From assembly GCF_003573695.1 (NCBI RefSeq), contig NC_039359.1:121465849-121529848 (forward strand): a DNA stretch of 64,000 bases, given 5' to 3'. The notes below the pieces were generated by a model. That model was not told where the DNA came from, ran no database searches, and saw nothing but the letters and a program-made list of their open reading frames with translations. Position 1 is the stretch's first letter, and each line of letters begins with the position of its first letter. The position numbers were made by a program, and so were the translations under genes. Of this stretch, positions 31,827-42,967 are shown piece after piece. The DNA is from Papaver somniferum. Its lineage: Eukaryota > Streptophyta > Magnoliopsida > Ranunculales > Papaveraceae.

Positions 31827-32830
31827 GTGTGGGACCGGCATGGTCAAGGCACGGCCGGCCGGCCAATGCACCCAGTCCCATGGCACTTTTTTTAATTTTA
31901 TATTATTTTCATTATTTTAGGGAAATATCATGAAATCAAGGAGTTTGTTGAAATCAAGGAGTTTCCTTGAAGTGAAGGAGCTTCCATGAGATGAGGGAAA
32001 CAAATAAAATTAATAATAATAAAATAAGGGCGTGTGGGACCGGCTTGGGCATGGTCGGCCATCTAGGGCCAGGTCCCGTGAGTCTCCCCTAATTTTATAT
32101 TATTTTCATGATTTGAAGGAAATATCATGAAATTAAGGTATTTCCATGAGATGATGGAAATAATTAATAAAATAAGGAATTATAAGGTGTGGGACCGGTC
32201 ACCGCTAGGGTATGGCTGACCCGCTAGTGACCACGGTCCCGTGACACCTTTCTTAATTTTATGTAATTTTTGTATAATTTCCATAATGTGAAGGAAATAC
32301 CATGAAAGGAATGAGTTTCATAGGATTAAGGAATTTCCATGAGATGATGGAAATAATTAATAAAATAAGGAATTACAAGGTGTGGGACTGGTCACGACTA
32401 GGGCATGGTTGGCCGACTAGTGACCACGGTCTCGTGACACCTTTCCTAATTTTATGTAATTTTTGTATAATTTCCTTAATGTGAAGGAAATACCATGAAA
32501 CGAAGGAGTTTCATAGGATTAAGGAATTTCCATGAGATGATGGAAATAATTAATAAAATAAGGAATTACAAGGTGTGGGACCGGTCACGGCTAGGGCATG
32601 GACGGACGGCTAGTGACCACGGTCTCGTGACACCTTTCCTAATTTTATGTAATTTTTGTATAATTTCCTTAATGTGAAGGAAATACCATGAAACGAAGGA
32701 GTTTCATAAATTGAAGGGATTTTCATGGGATCAAGGAAAAATAATAAAATATGACAAAATAAAGGGAGAAGCGTGGGACCGACCACGACGGCGTGACCGG
32801 CCGACCGGTGAGCTGGGTCCCCTTAGACGT
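31827..32830. repeat. LTR-internal array of 155-204-bp units with GC-rich inverted repeats
   Basis: Six units start (at GTGGGACCG) near 31,827, 32,031, 32,187, 32,380, 32,573 and 32,771. Each has a GC-rich core, GGGACCGGTCACGGCTAG ... CTAGTGACCACGGTCCC, forming an imperfect inverted repeat. An AT-rich arm follows with 'TTTTATGTAATTTTTGTA', 'GGAAATACCATGAAA' and 'AATTTCCATGAGATGATGG'. The right LTR holds seven units (60,131-61,260). Confidence 0.85.
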
Positions 32831-34075
32831 CACATTTAGGTATTTTATTATTATTATTTTTTCCACGGTTTGATCGTTCCTTCATGTTATTGAATGCTCG
32901 TTCATGCATTCAGATGCTCGTTAGTGCATTATTGCTGAATACACTTGCACCATTTTGGTCGGGACTTACTCGATAGTGGCTCAGATGCCCGTGTGTTGAA
33001 TATTTATTACTAGCCCATGGAATTCTGCTGGGAAGAACCATGAATTGAAGTAACGAAATATTATGAAAAACCTAGAGTATTTTCCAAGATTTCAGTTAAT
33101 GAATCTAATGATTTAGGAATAATTAATTGAGGGCTCTATACTAGTACGATCGTCTAGGATCATTAATTATTCAGGAATTGAGTGATATGAGTTTGTTGAA
33201 GCGTCATATTTCTTTTATATAGTCAGGGAAAACATTGTTACATCCTGTAGACGTTATTGCTCTATACTAGAAGGCAAGTTGTCTAGGAACCGTCCAATCT
33301 TTCGATTTTATATAGAAGTAATTACTGAAGTTGCTCAGTATTCATGAGATATGTCGTTGCCTCAGCTGAGATACTACACATCTACATATACTCTGACAGA
33401 CAATATTCTCAGTCAGAGATTTTTGTGGCATGAGCTTTCATGCTTCGATATTAGACATGAGCCTCAATACTCATCTGATTGCTGGATCAGGAGCACGTAT
33501 AATTATGGTTTTACGATTTTATCCCTTGTCGAAAATCCAACATCTACATTAAGTCCCCTGCTTAGTGAGTGACAGTCATGCTCCTCATTCAGCATCGAAT
33601 GGTGATTTTTTTTAGTTACAGACGAAATAAGTAATTGAACTTAGTCGTAAGATAGAATGTTACCGGATTTTCGATTGTACGAGCGAACCATGGCTTGAAC
33701 GAAGATCCCAGTAGCATGACAGAGCATCGGCTAACGAGCGTAAATTGGTGTAGCACCGCTCTTGTTTTATTTCTTTTTCAGAAGTTGATAACTTGTTCAT
33801 GTTAAAATTATACACACATATGCATGTATAGACATGAGTTTTGTAAAAACCCTAGTTTTAGGAACAAACGTCCGATCGTTAGTTTAAGAAACTAGCATGT
33901 GAGATTTTAATAAAGGGAACTTTATTTATATACCCCTACTATGGAGGCCCTTGCAAAAATACCCATATGAACTTTACAAGTACCCCTAAGCTTAATACAT
34001 TACTAAAATACCCTCTTTTGTATAGTGTATATACAAAATTACTAACCGCTATTCAAAAAAAAAAAAAAACACTAC

Positions 34076-34612
34076 CTCTACTGCCCACCACCATTGTCCA
34101 CCGCCAACCACCACCACCACTATCCACCGCCGCCCACCACCACCAACCACCACCGACGACCACCACCACCAACCACCACTATCGACGACCACCACTGTCC
34201 AACACCGCCAAATCGCCACCGCCGCCAACCACCACCGACGACCACAACTAACCACCACCACTACCATTTTCCACCACCGCTAATCGCCACCGCTATCCAG
34301 CACCACTGTCCACCATCGCCGCCGTCCACCACCACCAACCACCACCGACGACCACCACCACAACCACCACCGACAATGTCCACCACCGCCACCACCAACC
34401 ACCATCGTCGCCGCTAACCAACACCACCATTTCTCTCCACCACCGCCACATCGCCACCGCCTCCAACCACCACCACCAACTACCACCACCACCATCGACA
34501 ACCAGCGCCAATGTCCACCACCACCACTACCCACCACCGCCACCAACCACCACCACTTTCATCCACCGCCACCAATCACCATCAGCAACCACCAATTCCA
34601 CCACCACCATCT
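34076..34612. repeat. CCACCA-rich low-complexity array
   Basis: About 530 bases of CCACCACC, CCGCC and ACCACCGACGACC motifs. It gives open readings in almost every frame (Pro/Thr/His on plus, Val/Gly/Trp on minus), which are not genes. It lies near the left end of the MULE. Confidence 0.85.
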
Positions 34613-34740
34613 AGAGGCAACTTGCTGAAGTTTTCTCCAAATGTGGAGGCAACTTGCTAAAATTGTCTTCAAAAGTGGAGGCAACTAGCTCAAGTTTTCT
34701 CCACATATGGAAGCAACTAGGACAAGTTGTCTACAAAGGA
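34612..34740. repeat. short tandem repeats 'GGAGGCAACTTGCT'
   Basis: Three to four units of about 41 bases contain GAGGCAACT(T/A)GCT followed by 'AAGTTTTCTCCA'. The same words reappear at 35,300-35,510. Confidence 0.6.
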
Positions 34741-34760
34741 AAAGTATACACACAAAAAAT

Positions 34761-34830
34761 GAACCTGGCATGAGTCGAACACGCATCATCTGACATGGAG
34801 ACAGTCGTGTTACCGTTGCACCACAGGTTT
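34761..34830 (-). tRNA. tRNA-Trp(CCA)-like sequence, probably a pseudo-tRNA
   Basis: On the minus strand, 70 bases fold as a tRNA. The acceptor stem is AAACCTG/CAGGTTC (6 of 7 pairs). The D-arm is GTGC...ACAC with GGTAA in the loop. The anticodon loop CTCCATG has CCA in position. The T-arm is GCGTG TTCGACT CATGC (5 pairs including one G-U). Box B (GTTCGACTC) is close to consensus, and a run of T follows (TTTTTT), a Pol III terminator. The sequence resembles plant tRNA-Trp throughout, but the outer anticodon-stem pairs and part of the D-stem are mismatched, so it is probably decayed or SINE-like. Confidence 0.5.
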
Positions 34831-35307
34831 GTTAATGCAAAAATGACATATCAAAATCACATCCAAATAGATATACTACAACTACTGATGTGGAAAACTA
34901 TACAGATGTTCATGGTCTGTAACATATGCATACCTAGTAGTTTGCGCATCCAACAGAAGTTCATATTTTCTCTCGCAATTACCTCCACCACAACTGCAAC
35001 ATCCATTACCATCACCACTACTGCTAACACAAGAAATCACATCCACTGCGACATCCACTACCTCCAGCATTGCTGAAAACAAAGAAAATTGGAAGCTCAA
35101 CAACCCTGTACATTCACCTAATATCCACCCGTTCAACTGGCTATAAAATTAACTCAACACAACATAATCTCCACCAGTTCAACTGGCTATAACATCAACT
35201 CACACACAACCCTGTGTTACCATTGCACCACACATTCTTCGAAAAATACTCAAAGATATATGTATAAGATAATTTCAGATGCATAAATGGACCCAAAAAC
35301 ATAACCA

Positions 35308-35510
35308 AGTTGCCACCAAACCGGAATCAACTAGTTCAAGTTGCCTTCAAATCTGGAATCAACTAGCTCAAGTTTCCTCCAATCTGGAATCAACTAGCTC
35401 AAGTTTCCTCCAATCTGGAATCAACTAGCTCAAGTTTCCTCCCAAAGTGAAATCAACTTTCTCAAGTTGTTTCGAAAGTTGGAGGCAACTTGATGAGGTT
35501 GTTTCCAAAA
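35308..35510. repeat. tandem repeat, about six units of 31 bp
   Basis: Units read TCTGGAATCAACTAGCTCAA followed by GTTTCCTCCAA. The middle copies are nearly identical and the outer ones drift. It lies within the MULE. Confidence 0.75.
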
Positions 35511-35519
35511 ATCTGAAGC

Positions 35520-37357
35520 TTAGTAGTAAAAGTGAAAGCTAAAAATACAGCAAGAAACAGTACCTGTCACTGCAATTCCATCTCATTCACTCATTCCCTG
35601 GCTTCAAACATCATCTGGATCTTACAATCCAAATATAAATTGGTTGGCCTCCAATCTGCATCTAAAAGAGAAGCACTAACCTTGCCAAGGTTATGTTGAT
35701 AGTACATGAAATCAGTTTTGTGCAACCAAATTACTTGGATTAACCTAAAAAACAAAATGAAGTTCAGCACTTCATTCAGTGCACTTATATCAAAGTCCTG
35801 CATAAGAAATTATCCTAGTAAAGATAACAAGAATAAGACAAGGTTCATCATTCAGCATTGATATTATATGATTTCATAGTAAAAATCTTAGCTCAAGGTT
35901 CACTATCGGCATCATTCAACATCGATATTTCTATTGCAAATAAGAAAACAAATAAGAAAAGAACAACAAAAAGTTATATGAGAACTCACAGGGAAACTTT
36001 TCGGCGTTATATCATTCTCATCTTCCTGCCCAGCCGTATGATGAAAGATTAAAACCTTCATCTTAAGGCTTTGCACCAGATGTATGATGAAAGATTACAA
36101 GAAAACCCCCATGCGCTGCAATGAGTAAAGATATCCAACAAGAATGTTATGAAAGCCATCCCAACCATCTTACAAACATAATCCCAACCAATTCTCACTG
36201 CCTTTTACATCCTCAAGCATCACTCATAGTTATTCATCACCCTTAAGCATCACTCTCGTTAATTTCTAACCTGCACAATATCATCCACCAAAACCTTGAA
36301 TATCAACAGCTTTCATCTATTCAAATCAACAGCTACAATACCTCTTTGAGCCAACCCAAACTGCAATTCCAACACCATTTCATGTATCTGAGAACTGCAT
36401 CTTCATCTTCTTTGCAATTTATATCAAAATTTATCACCACCACAAATCAATCTTCTCGTTTCACCATCACAGATCCTTTAATTCTTCAACAGGAACAACT
36501 TAAGGCAAACTCTATCTTCTTTATCCTGATTTCTCATAATCTTAGCTTCTAATTCCTCTTCTCGATTCAAATCAATAACACCTGGTTTACCTGAGATAAA
36601 AACCCTAACTCATAATCCATTCATAAAACCAATACTCTCCTATAATTTCTCCATAAACCCAATAAAATCAAACCCCTCTCTCAATTTTCAACATAAAGCC
36701 ATAAACCCAACTTCTAACTCTAAATCACTCCTACACTACTGAACTTCTCTGAAATTTTGATCAATTTTTATTTTTTGATTTCATGGTTTCGTACACGCTA
36801 GGTGAGGGAACAAAAACCTAAATCAAATACGTTTATAAATAAAATCGAAAACCTAAATCAAAAATGCAAAAAATCAAATCGATGAAAATCAGAAAATAAA
36901 ATCCAAAACCTAAATCTCTATCTCGATCGACTGGATCTTCAATTGACATTGAAATACCTCTTAAAATGAGAAGAATACGAACTGTAGATGGTGACTTTGA
37001 AGTTCGATTTGAAGATTTGATTGATTCCATATGAAGAAATATATTATCCCTCTCAAAATTTTAAATCGTCTCTGAAAAATCTCTGTCTCCCTCAAACGAA
37101 CCTAAAATAAGTATGAACGACGGCGGAGATGTGGCGACGTCGATAGTAGTTACGGCGGTGAAGAAACGGTGCTGATGGTGGTAGTGGTGCTGGGTGATAG
37201 TGGAGGAGAGAAAAGTAGTGAGATGGAGAAATCTCTGATCTAAAATGAAAAATGAAACCATTCGATGATTTTTCTTTAAAACTTAACGGGTATTTACGGA
37301 ATTATAAGGAAAATTTATTACCTTATAATAGGTGAGGGGTATATACATAATGTATAA
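35520..37357. other. right half of MULE, no gene recognised
   Basis: AT-rich with short frames only. At 36,590-37,250 the minus strand has plant-leader-like features (CT-rich, 'AAACCCTAA' words), which could be a captured promoter/leader, but I recognise no coding sequence. Confidence 0.3.
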
Positions 37358-40300
37358 GGGTATTTGTGCAGGACCCATAGATAGTAGGGACATAAATAAC
37401 ATTCTCACTTTAATAAACTCTCGTTTCATTGGTGGATTCTTGTATGAGAGAAAAAGTTTTTTTCTGAATAGACGTACGTCTGTTAGTAAAAAAATTGTCT
37501 ATGAGCTTTCATGAAAAATTTATTTTTGATACGTAAGCTTTCACAAAATTTTTGAAAATATACTCTCGATGGAGCAAATATACATATATATATATATGTG
37601 TGTGTGTTTTTCAAATTTACGTGAGTTTCACGTTAAAACGTATTTTTTTGTAAAACCAATGTTTTGATTTTGAACAAAAGTTGAAAGTAGACAATTATAC
37701 ATGGTGAAATAATGTCTGTATGTGAGTTTTCACAATTGTAGAATGGACGTCTGTCCAATTTTTGAAAAACCAGTGGATGTTAAAATTCACGTGGGTTGTT
37801 CATGGTTTTGTGAAAATCAAGTCATGATTTTGAATAATGAATTTTGCTCGTCTTTGCAGGTTTGAAGGAACGTGCAAGTTTCGAAATTCTGACGTTATAA
37901 TCACTACATCTAATGAAATTGTAAATAGGTAAGAGTTGGGATGTTACCATTTTTGTTGCGTGTTTGTTATTGGTATATCCATGACTCCATATATTTCGCC
38001 TCAGAGAGTGGTGACTTCTGGTTACAACCACCATTCTGGCTCTTCCAGCGAACGCTCCAAAAATATCAAGTCAAAGATGAAGACTTATGCAGATGTTCAT
38101 GCCGAGGTGAATCAACCTTTCAGAGACGCTGGAAAGCTGGTACTTTGTATGTCTCTCGATCATCTGGGAGTCGTCCCTTATTAGTAAAAGCACCGCCGAC
38201 TTCAGCAAATGAGACTATCGGCTGAAGATGAAGTCAGGCTTTGCGTTGATGGTGTAGATCCTGATTCAGATGTGGATGCACGAAGAATTTTGTCATCAGA
38301 AAATTCAGAAGTCGGTCTTTCAGTAAAAACGATGTAGAATCTTCGTCCGATGTCGGATTTTTGAGGTCTACCCATGTTTTTCATCCTCAGAAGATTTCCA
38401 AGCTTTTCCAAAGAACCGTTTAGAGTTTTGAGTATGTTTAAGGGTCGAAATAGGCGAAACAGTAAACTTCCAGGAGTTTTCCAGAAAATTTTCAGCTGGC
38501 ATGTAGTCCAATGTTTTGGACACATCTCTTTGCTCGTTTCTCCATTTGCTGTGAATTTTAGATATGTTGTAGAGGACATCCATACAAAGAGAATGGTACG
38601 ACCCATACCTATATTTTTCACCAATATCTCCCAACTCGCTTCTTTGTGCGCGACAGTGTAAAATCATCTCAGACGAGCTTGTTGTAAAACACTCTTGTTG
38701 TGTCTTTAGACCATTCGCTTGTGTCTTGAACGGTTGGTGAAGGATTCCAATGTCATTTATTTATTTGATATCAGGACACCTTGATTGATACAGGAGCATG
38801 GTGCTTGCAGCCATCTTGTTTCTGTCAGTCGTAGAAACATCACTTCTGAAACCCTGGTCACGGGACCAAGACTGAGGTTGCTCTCAAGATGGGGTGGTGT
38901 AATGACCATGGTTTCATGTCCCGGTGGTAGAATTCCATTTATGATGACTGATTAGCACATGAGAGTCTGGTGCCACGTGTCTTGGACTGTGAAACTGATC
39001 GTCATGATCAGTGGACCGTAAGTCCACAGTATTTTGTTAAATCTCTCCTTTTCGTTTTCTCTTCTTCTGGCAAGACTTGGATAGAAGACCCAAGTATAAA
39101 AATTGATGTAAATACCTAGGTGGTCGAAATTGGAGGTACCTTGATAAAGTACTTAGTGGAAAAACCTGGTGGACACCGATCGATTGTGGAAGTTATGAAT
39201 ACCGTCTAAGAATTGCTGCTTGCATGTTGTATGCTCTGGAAGCTGTAGGTACCTCATACGACGTCGAAATTCGATGCTTGACCCAACATTTTGAATCTAA
39301 GAGACTGAGTTATCACATGAGAAAAAAATCACTCAATTTGGAGTTGTACAGGTCATCCAACGAAGCGTGCACATTTGTAATTTGTAATCCCGTACAAATT
39401 TTTCAGATTTCGTAGACCTGACGGTAAAGGCCATATCTTTCAGATCGTATGTCCGATTGATGCACCCTTTTGGTATGTTGTAGAAGAGACATAGATGAAC
39501 ATTTTTTGTTGAGGAATTATTTTCCCATTCATCACTTATTGGTACGTTTTTGTTAACCCATGGGCTGAAGTATGTTGTATCTCAATTGTAGAGGTGATGA
39601 GAACATCTTGTAGAAGACTTGAGATTGTTCCCGCCTATTGTGCAAGCTTCAGAAAGACTTTCATGTGAACATATTTCATGTATAAACACCTTGATATGAA
39701 TCATTAGTGCTTGGAGAAGTCTGATCCATCGAGTAACACTTCAGAGAACAGATAGTTGATGAAGCTGGTCATGAGGATGTTGTCCCTGAGACCGTCGTTG
39801 ATGCTGGATCACGATAGAATTTTCTCCAGAAATGCTTGTTGATGCCGATACTATGGTCGGAGTTGCTCCAGAGACCGAAAAGGACAGATCCATGATTATC
39901 GACATAGTCTTTACTCCCTCATCCAGTGAGCCTTTACTGTGAAGTGCCTTGTCGGGGAATCGATGTTGTTGCGGTAGATAGCAGCGACAGTTTCCATTCT
40001 GGATGTGATCGGTGAAGAGAGGAAGTTCCTCAGTCGTGCAGGGGATTGTGATGTAGAGAGACCCGTTCATGAAGTTTCATGGAATCACATCAGGTTGCAA
40101 TAACTTGTTATGTGGATAACATTTATTGAAATAAAATTGATTTCTCCAATAAAATCAAGTCCCCGGTGTATGTTGAAGGAGTTTGTGCCATCCATGGATG
40201 AATGATGTTGCATCTGCTTCAGAAGTCTTATCATGGGATAAATTCAGTTACACTTTGATCGTACTGGTGTTGAATCAGTGTGTCATCGTCGAGATATTTG

Positions 40301-40789
40301 TGCTGAAGCTAGAGGCGCCATTATAGAAGGTGCTTCTTAGATTCTTGAGCGTTGAAGCGTCATATCCCTTGAGATCTTAGGTTTGATCATCTCGGCTCTG
40401 AATATCTTCTGTTGTTTCATCACTCCTTTCGTTGCAGTAATGGGATTCAATACTTGTGCAGACATCAGAGCTTTTTGATTTTGTGTCACACATGAACACT
40501 CCTGCAAGGCTACGTCCAAAGTGTTCTTTGCCAGGCTTGGACATCATAAATAATGAATGCCTCAGTGTTCGATTCGGAGAAATGTCACATTCAACCACTT
40601 GGTAAATACTAATGCGGTAAAGCTACCATTCGTCTTGCAATAGCAGAGTTGCCAGCATATTAAGTACCCATGCTAGGATAGCATGTGAGGAAATAAATGA
40701 CATAGATATGGAAGGAATGACACTTTCCTGAGTGCGGAACCTCTTGATGAATGTCTGTGCATCTTTTGCAGGTTCTTGCGTTAACCTCG

Positions 40790-41340
40790 TCAAAGTTCAA
40801 AATTCCCCCAAGTGATCTGATGATGGAATGTCCGCCAAATCTTCTGGATCAGAACTTTATTTGTTGGAGAGATGTGCAACCAAAGGCGCTTTGTCAGTAC
40901 CCATTTTTTAGCATGGATCCACGCTCGTCTGAAGAACATGTCATATCCCCTACCTTCTTGATTATGTGAAACTTGGTTTCTGTCCAGGTTGAACTTATGT
41001 TCACTTTGAGAGTGATGTATCCATAAGTATTTCCGAGCGTTCATTTAAGGTCTCTGATTGAGATGGGATCACGAGTAGCTTCTTGTCGAGTGAATCCTGC
41101 GGCTCTGGGGGTTTTCAGTGGAATGACGTTGATGGCGGTGTCAGTATCGATCATTCTTCCGAATTCATTTCCTATGAGATGGAATGTGGTAAGCAGTCCC
41201 CAGTCGTGCATCTCTGGCTGAAGGTTCATGGAATATTTCTGAGATGGATAGACGTTTGACACGCTGTGATTCAATTCCGTGAACATGTCTTTCCTTTGTG
41301 CTTTAGACAGATAGAACAATTCACGTATATGTTCGACCAA
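40790..41340 (-). pseudogene. aspartic protease remnant of Gypsy element, in two frames
   Basis: The first piece (41,041-41,340) contains 'MIDTDTAINVIPLKT' and 'AAGFTRQEATRDPISIRDL'. This matches the retropepsin active-site region of Gypsy elements, where [LI]-[IV]-D-[TS]-G-[AS] is expected; here the Gly is Asp. The second piece (40,790-41,044, another frame) has 'GYDMFFRRAWIHAKK', matching the usual G-Y-D-x-L-L-G-R-x-W-I-H that follows in the same domain. The altered catalytic triad and the frame change show it is inactive. Upstream, 41,614-41,799 carries another linker piece. Confidence 0.65.
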
Positions 41341-42043
41341 GGATTGAACTGCTTCATTGAATGATTGCTCGAAAAAATTGAAGTTCTGATTGAGAGAGGA
41401 TCTTTGTGCGTTCCTTCAGTCCCTAGTTGAATCTCTCCGGGATCGACCTTCTTTTTGAAGATGCGCTTCAAATATTGCAGTCACTTGTTAGATGATTGAA
41501 GAACCCATGAAGGCGACAATATCTGGGATTCTCCATTTCTTCTTCAGTTGGCTCTCTCCTGATGAACGACAATTTGATTGCACCATCTTGAACCCAGACT
41601 TCCAGTAAATCGATCACTCCTTCATGAGAAGAGGTAAGTTTGAGTCTGTATGATCATTTCCCTGTTCGTTGATGTCGGGTCGAGGTTTGTGCATTTCACG
41701 ATTGGTTATCTTTTCTTTGCGCCTACATAGGATCCTGGGATGTTGGAGAAGCGTTTCGATGCTATGTCTCGGCTTTCCTTTCATTCCTTTCAGCAACAAC
41801 GTTTTTTGAAGGCTGGAGATTGTACTGATTGTTGACTAGGTGTCGGCTGCTTCGAGGTTCCTCGATCTTGCAGACTTTGCTCTTTCCAGTAAAGCAGGTG
41901 TAGTAGTTGCAGATCTCTTAACCACTTCATGAAGTTCTGAGAAAGTCTGGAACCTGAGATTATCCAGTAAAGCTCTGTTGACCGGGATCATTCCATTGAT
42001 TCACAAGCCCATGAGTTGTTATTCTGTTACATTTGGATCATGG

Positions 42044-42910
42044 CTATCCAAAGCTTGAACTCAGAACCATTTCTCCCCAACTCTTGATACTTCCTGGTGC
42101 GATGTTGTTGTACCAGGTATATGCCCTTCCTTTCAGAGACTTTGAAAATTCCTTCAGCCAGACAGTATGGTTGTGCTCATGTTCACCCAATGCTTCCAAG
42201 AATCGAGAGACATGTTCTCGAGCGTTGCCCGTTCCATCATAAAGGGTGAATTTTGGAGAGGTGTAACCTTTTGGCAGAGGAATCCTTTGTGTAGCAGCAG
42301 TGTATGGAGGTTGGTGACGGTGGACAGAAGACGTATTGTCTTTGCCACGATCCTCCAAAAGGCGTTCCAGGTCTTCACGAGTGATAAAACTGGATGGTTC
42401 TTTCGCTGGTGGATTGTCTGCAGCCTTAGGGATTCCTTCATCATCTACTACATGGATCGGAGTGACCTCGAGATCAGCATCTGAAGACGTTTCTTTAGCT
42501 TTTCCTTTCTCCTGAGTTTTCTCTGACATCTTGTCTGTAAGAGGCTTGAGATAGTTGCATACTTCCTTCTGAGTAGCAGCCATGTCAGTTTGATTTTTGG
42601 CAAGAGTCTCTTGCACCTTCATGAGATCACCAATGGTAGGTGGATTTTCTCTGATTTCTTCAGGAGACCGACCAAAGAGTGGATTGTTGATGGCGCCAGT
42701 GCCGTCACTTGCAGGGGTGATCACCGGAGCACTTGGAGGATGAGTGGTGGCAGGTTGCGCCGGAGGAATAGTAGTGGCAGGTTCCACCGGAGGAGTGGTA
42801 GTGGCAGGTTGCGCCGGAGGAATGGTATTGGCAGTACCACTAGAGCTTGCAATATTGGGGTCGGGTGTTGAACCCGTACTGGTAACTGAACCGGACCTAA
42901 GACCAACCAT
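42044..42910 (-). CDS. gag: Ty3/Gypsy gag (truncated), giant element
   Basis: The 288-residue minus-strand ORF begins 39 bases after the primer-binding site. Its N-terminal third is Pro/Thr/Ala-rich, with three 12-residue repeats (PPAQPATT type). A charged middle follows, then the start of a retrotransposon gag domain: 'PKFTLYDGTGNAREHVSRFL', 'HTVWLKEFSKSLKGRAYTWY', 'GSIKSWGEMV'. The frame ends there; the usual remaining capsid part is absent or out of frame. It is the structural protein precursor. Expected length for this gag class is longer, so the copy is truncated by mutation. Confidence 0.8.
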   Translation of the reverse strand: MVGLRSGSVTSTGSTPDPNIASSSGTANTIPPAQPATTTPPVEPATTIPPAQPATTHPPSAPVITPASDGTGAINNPLFGRSPEEIRENPPTIGDLMKVQETLAKNQTDMAATQKEVCNYLKPLTDKMSEKTQEKGKAKETSSDADLEVTPIHVVDDEGIPKAADNPPAKEPSSFITREDLERLLEDRGKDNTSSVHRHQPPYTAATQRIPLPKGYTSPKFTLYDGTGNAREHVSRFLEALGEHEHNHTVWLKEFSKSLKGRAYTWYNNIAPGSIKSWGEMVLSSSFG

Positions 42911-42947
42911 CTTTGTGAGAATTGAGATTTCAACCGAGAGAATGATC

Positions 42948-42967
42948 TCCCACTGTGGTCGCGAATC
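42948..42967 (-). promoter_or_regulatory. primer-binding site of giant element
   Basis: On the minus strand, just after the LTR end (CATCTACA), the sequence is ATTCGCGACCACAGTGGGAG. Its layout (a few bases, then GCGACCACAGTGGGAG) fits a tRNA 3'-end complement with the first TGG altered to TCG. I do not assign the tRNA; Tat/Ogre elements often use tRNA-Arg. Confidence 0.45.

Larger units (their letters stand above)
33915..37408. mobile_element. non-autonomous Mutator-like element (MULE)
   Basis: The 3,494-bp insertion in the left giant LTR is flanked by the 9-bp TSD TTTAATAAA (33,906-33,914 and 37,409-37,417). The right LTR keeps the empty site once (62,394-62,402). Terminal inverted repeats of about 50 bp match imperfectly: the left reads TTATTTATATACCCCTACTA, and the right, inverted, TTATTTATGTCCCTACTA. 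No transposase frame is found. Cargo is a CCA/CCG-rich array, a tRNA-Trp-like sequence, a 31-bp tandem repeat, and leader-like DNA at the right end. The 9-bp TSD and long inverted repeats are typical of Mutator. Confidence 0.8.
30176..40157 (-). repeat. left (3') LTR of giant element, including a nested Mutator-like insertion
   Basis: 30,176-33,914 plus 37,418 onward match 42,968-43,620 plus 59,060-64,000. Homology is directly verifiable to about 39,086, where the window's right copy runs out. The end at 40,157 is inferred: there the minus strand reads 'CACCGGGGACT' followed by TGATTTTATTGG, that is, a purine tract and a TG start. It contains the hairpin repeat array (31,827-32,830) and long minus-strand frames also present in the other LTR (38,202-38,624). 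Confidence 0.55.
40158..42967 (-). other. interior of giant element (gag-protease remnant)
   Basis: About 2.8 kb (upper limit 3.9 kb if the LTR ends earlier) read right to left: primer-binding site, gag, frameshifted gag/protease linker, protease pieces, then purine tract. It is far too short for a complete pol region. Confidence 0.5.

Noticed and set aside
34049..34546. Overlapping long frames rich in Pro/Thr/His (plus) or Val/Gly/Trp (minus)
   Set aside because: They are products of the CCACCA-type low-complexity array, which is open in nearly all frames; no start context or domain.
37574..37612. TA/TG microsatellite as a functional site
   Set aside because: A simple (AT)n(GT)n tract present in both giant LTRs at different lengths (compare 62,572-62,596); ordinary microsatellite.
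30176..39086. Segmental duplication of 30-39 kb and 59-64 kb
   Set aside because: Both copies start with the same TG at the same point, flank a primer-binding site and gag, and are better explained as LTRs of one element; final proof needs the sequence beyond the window.
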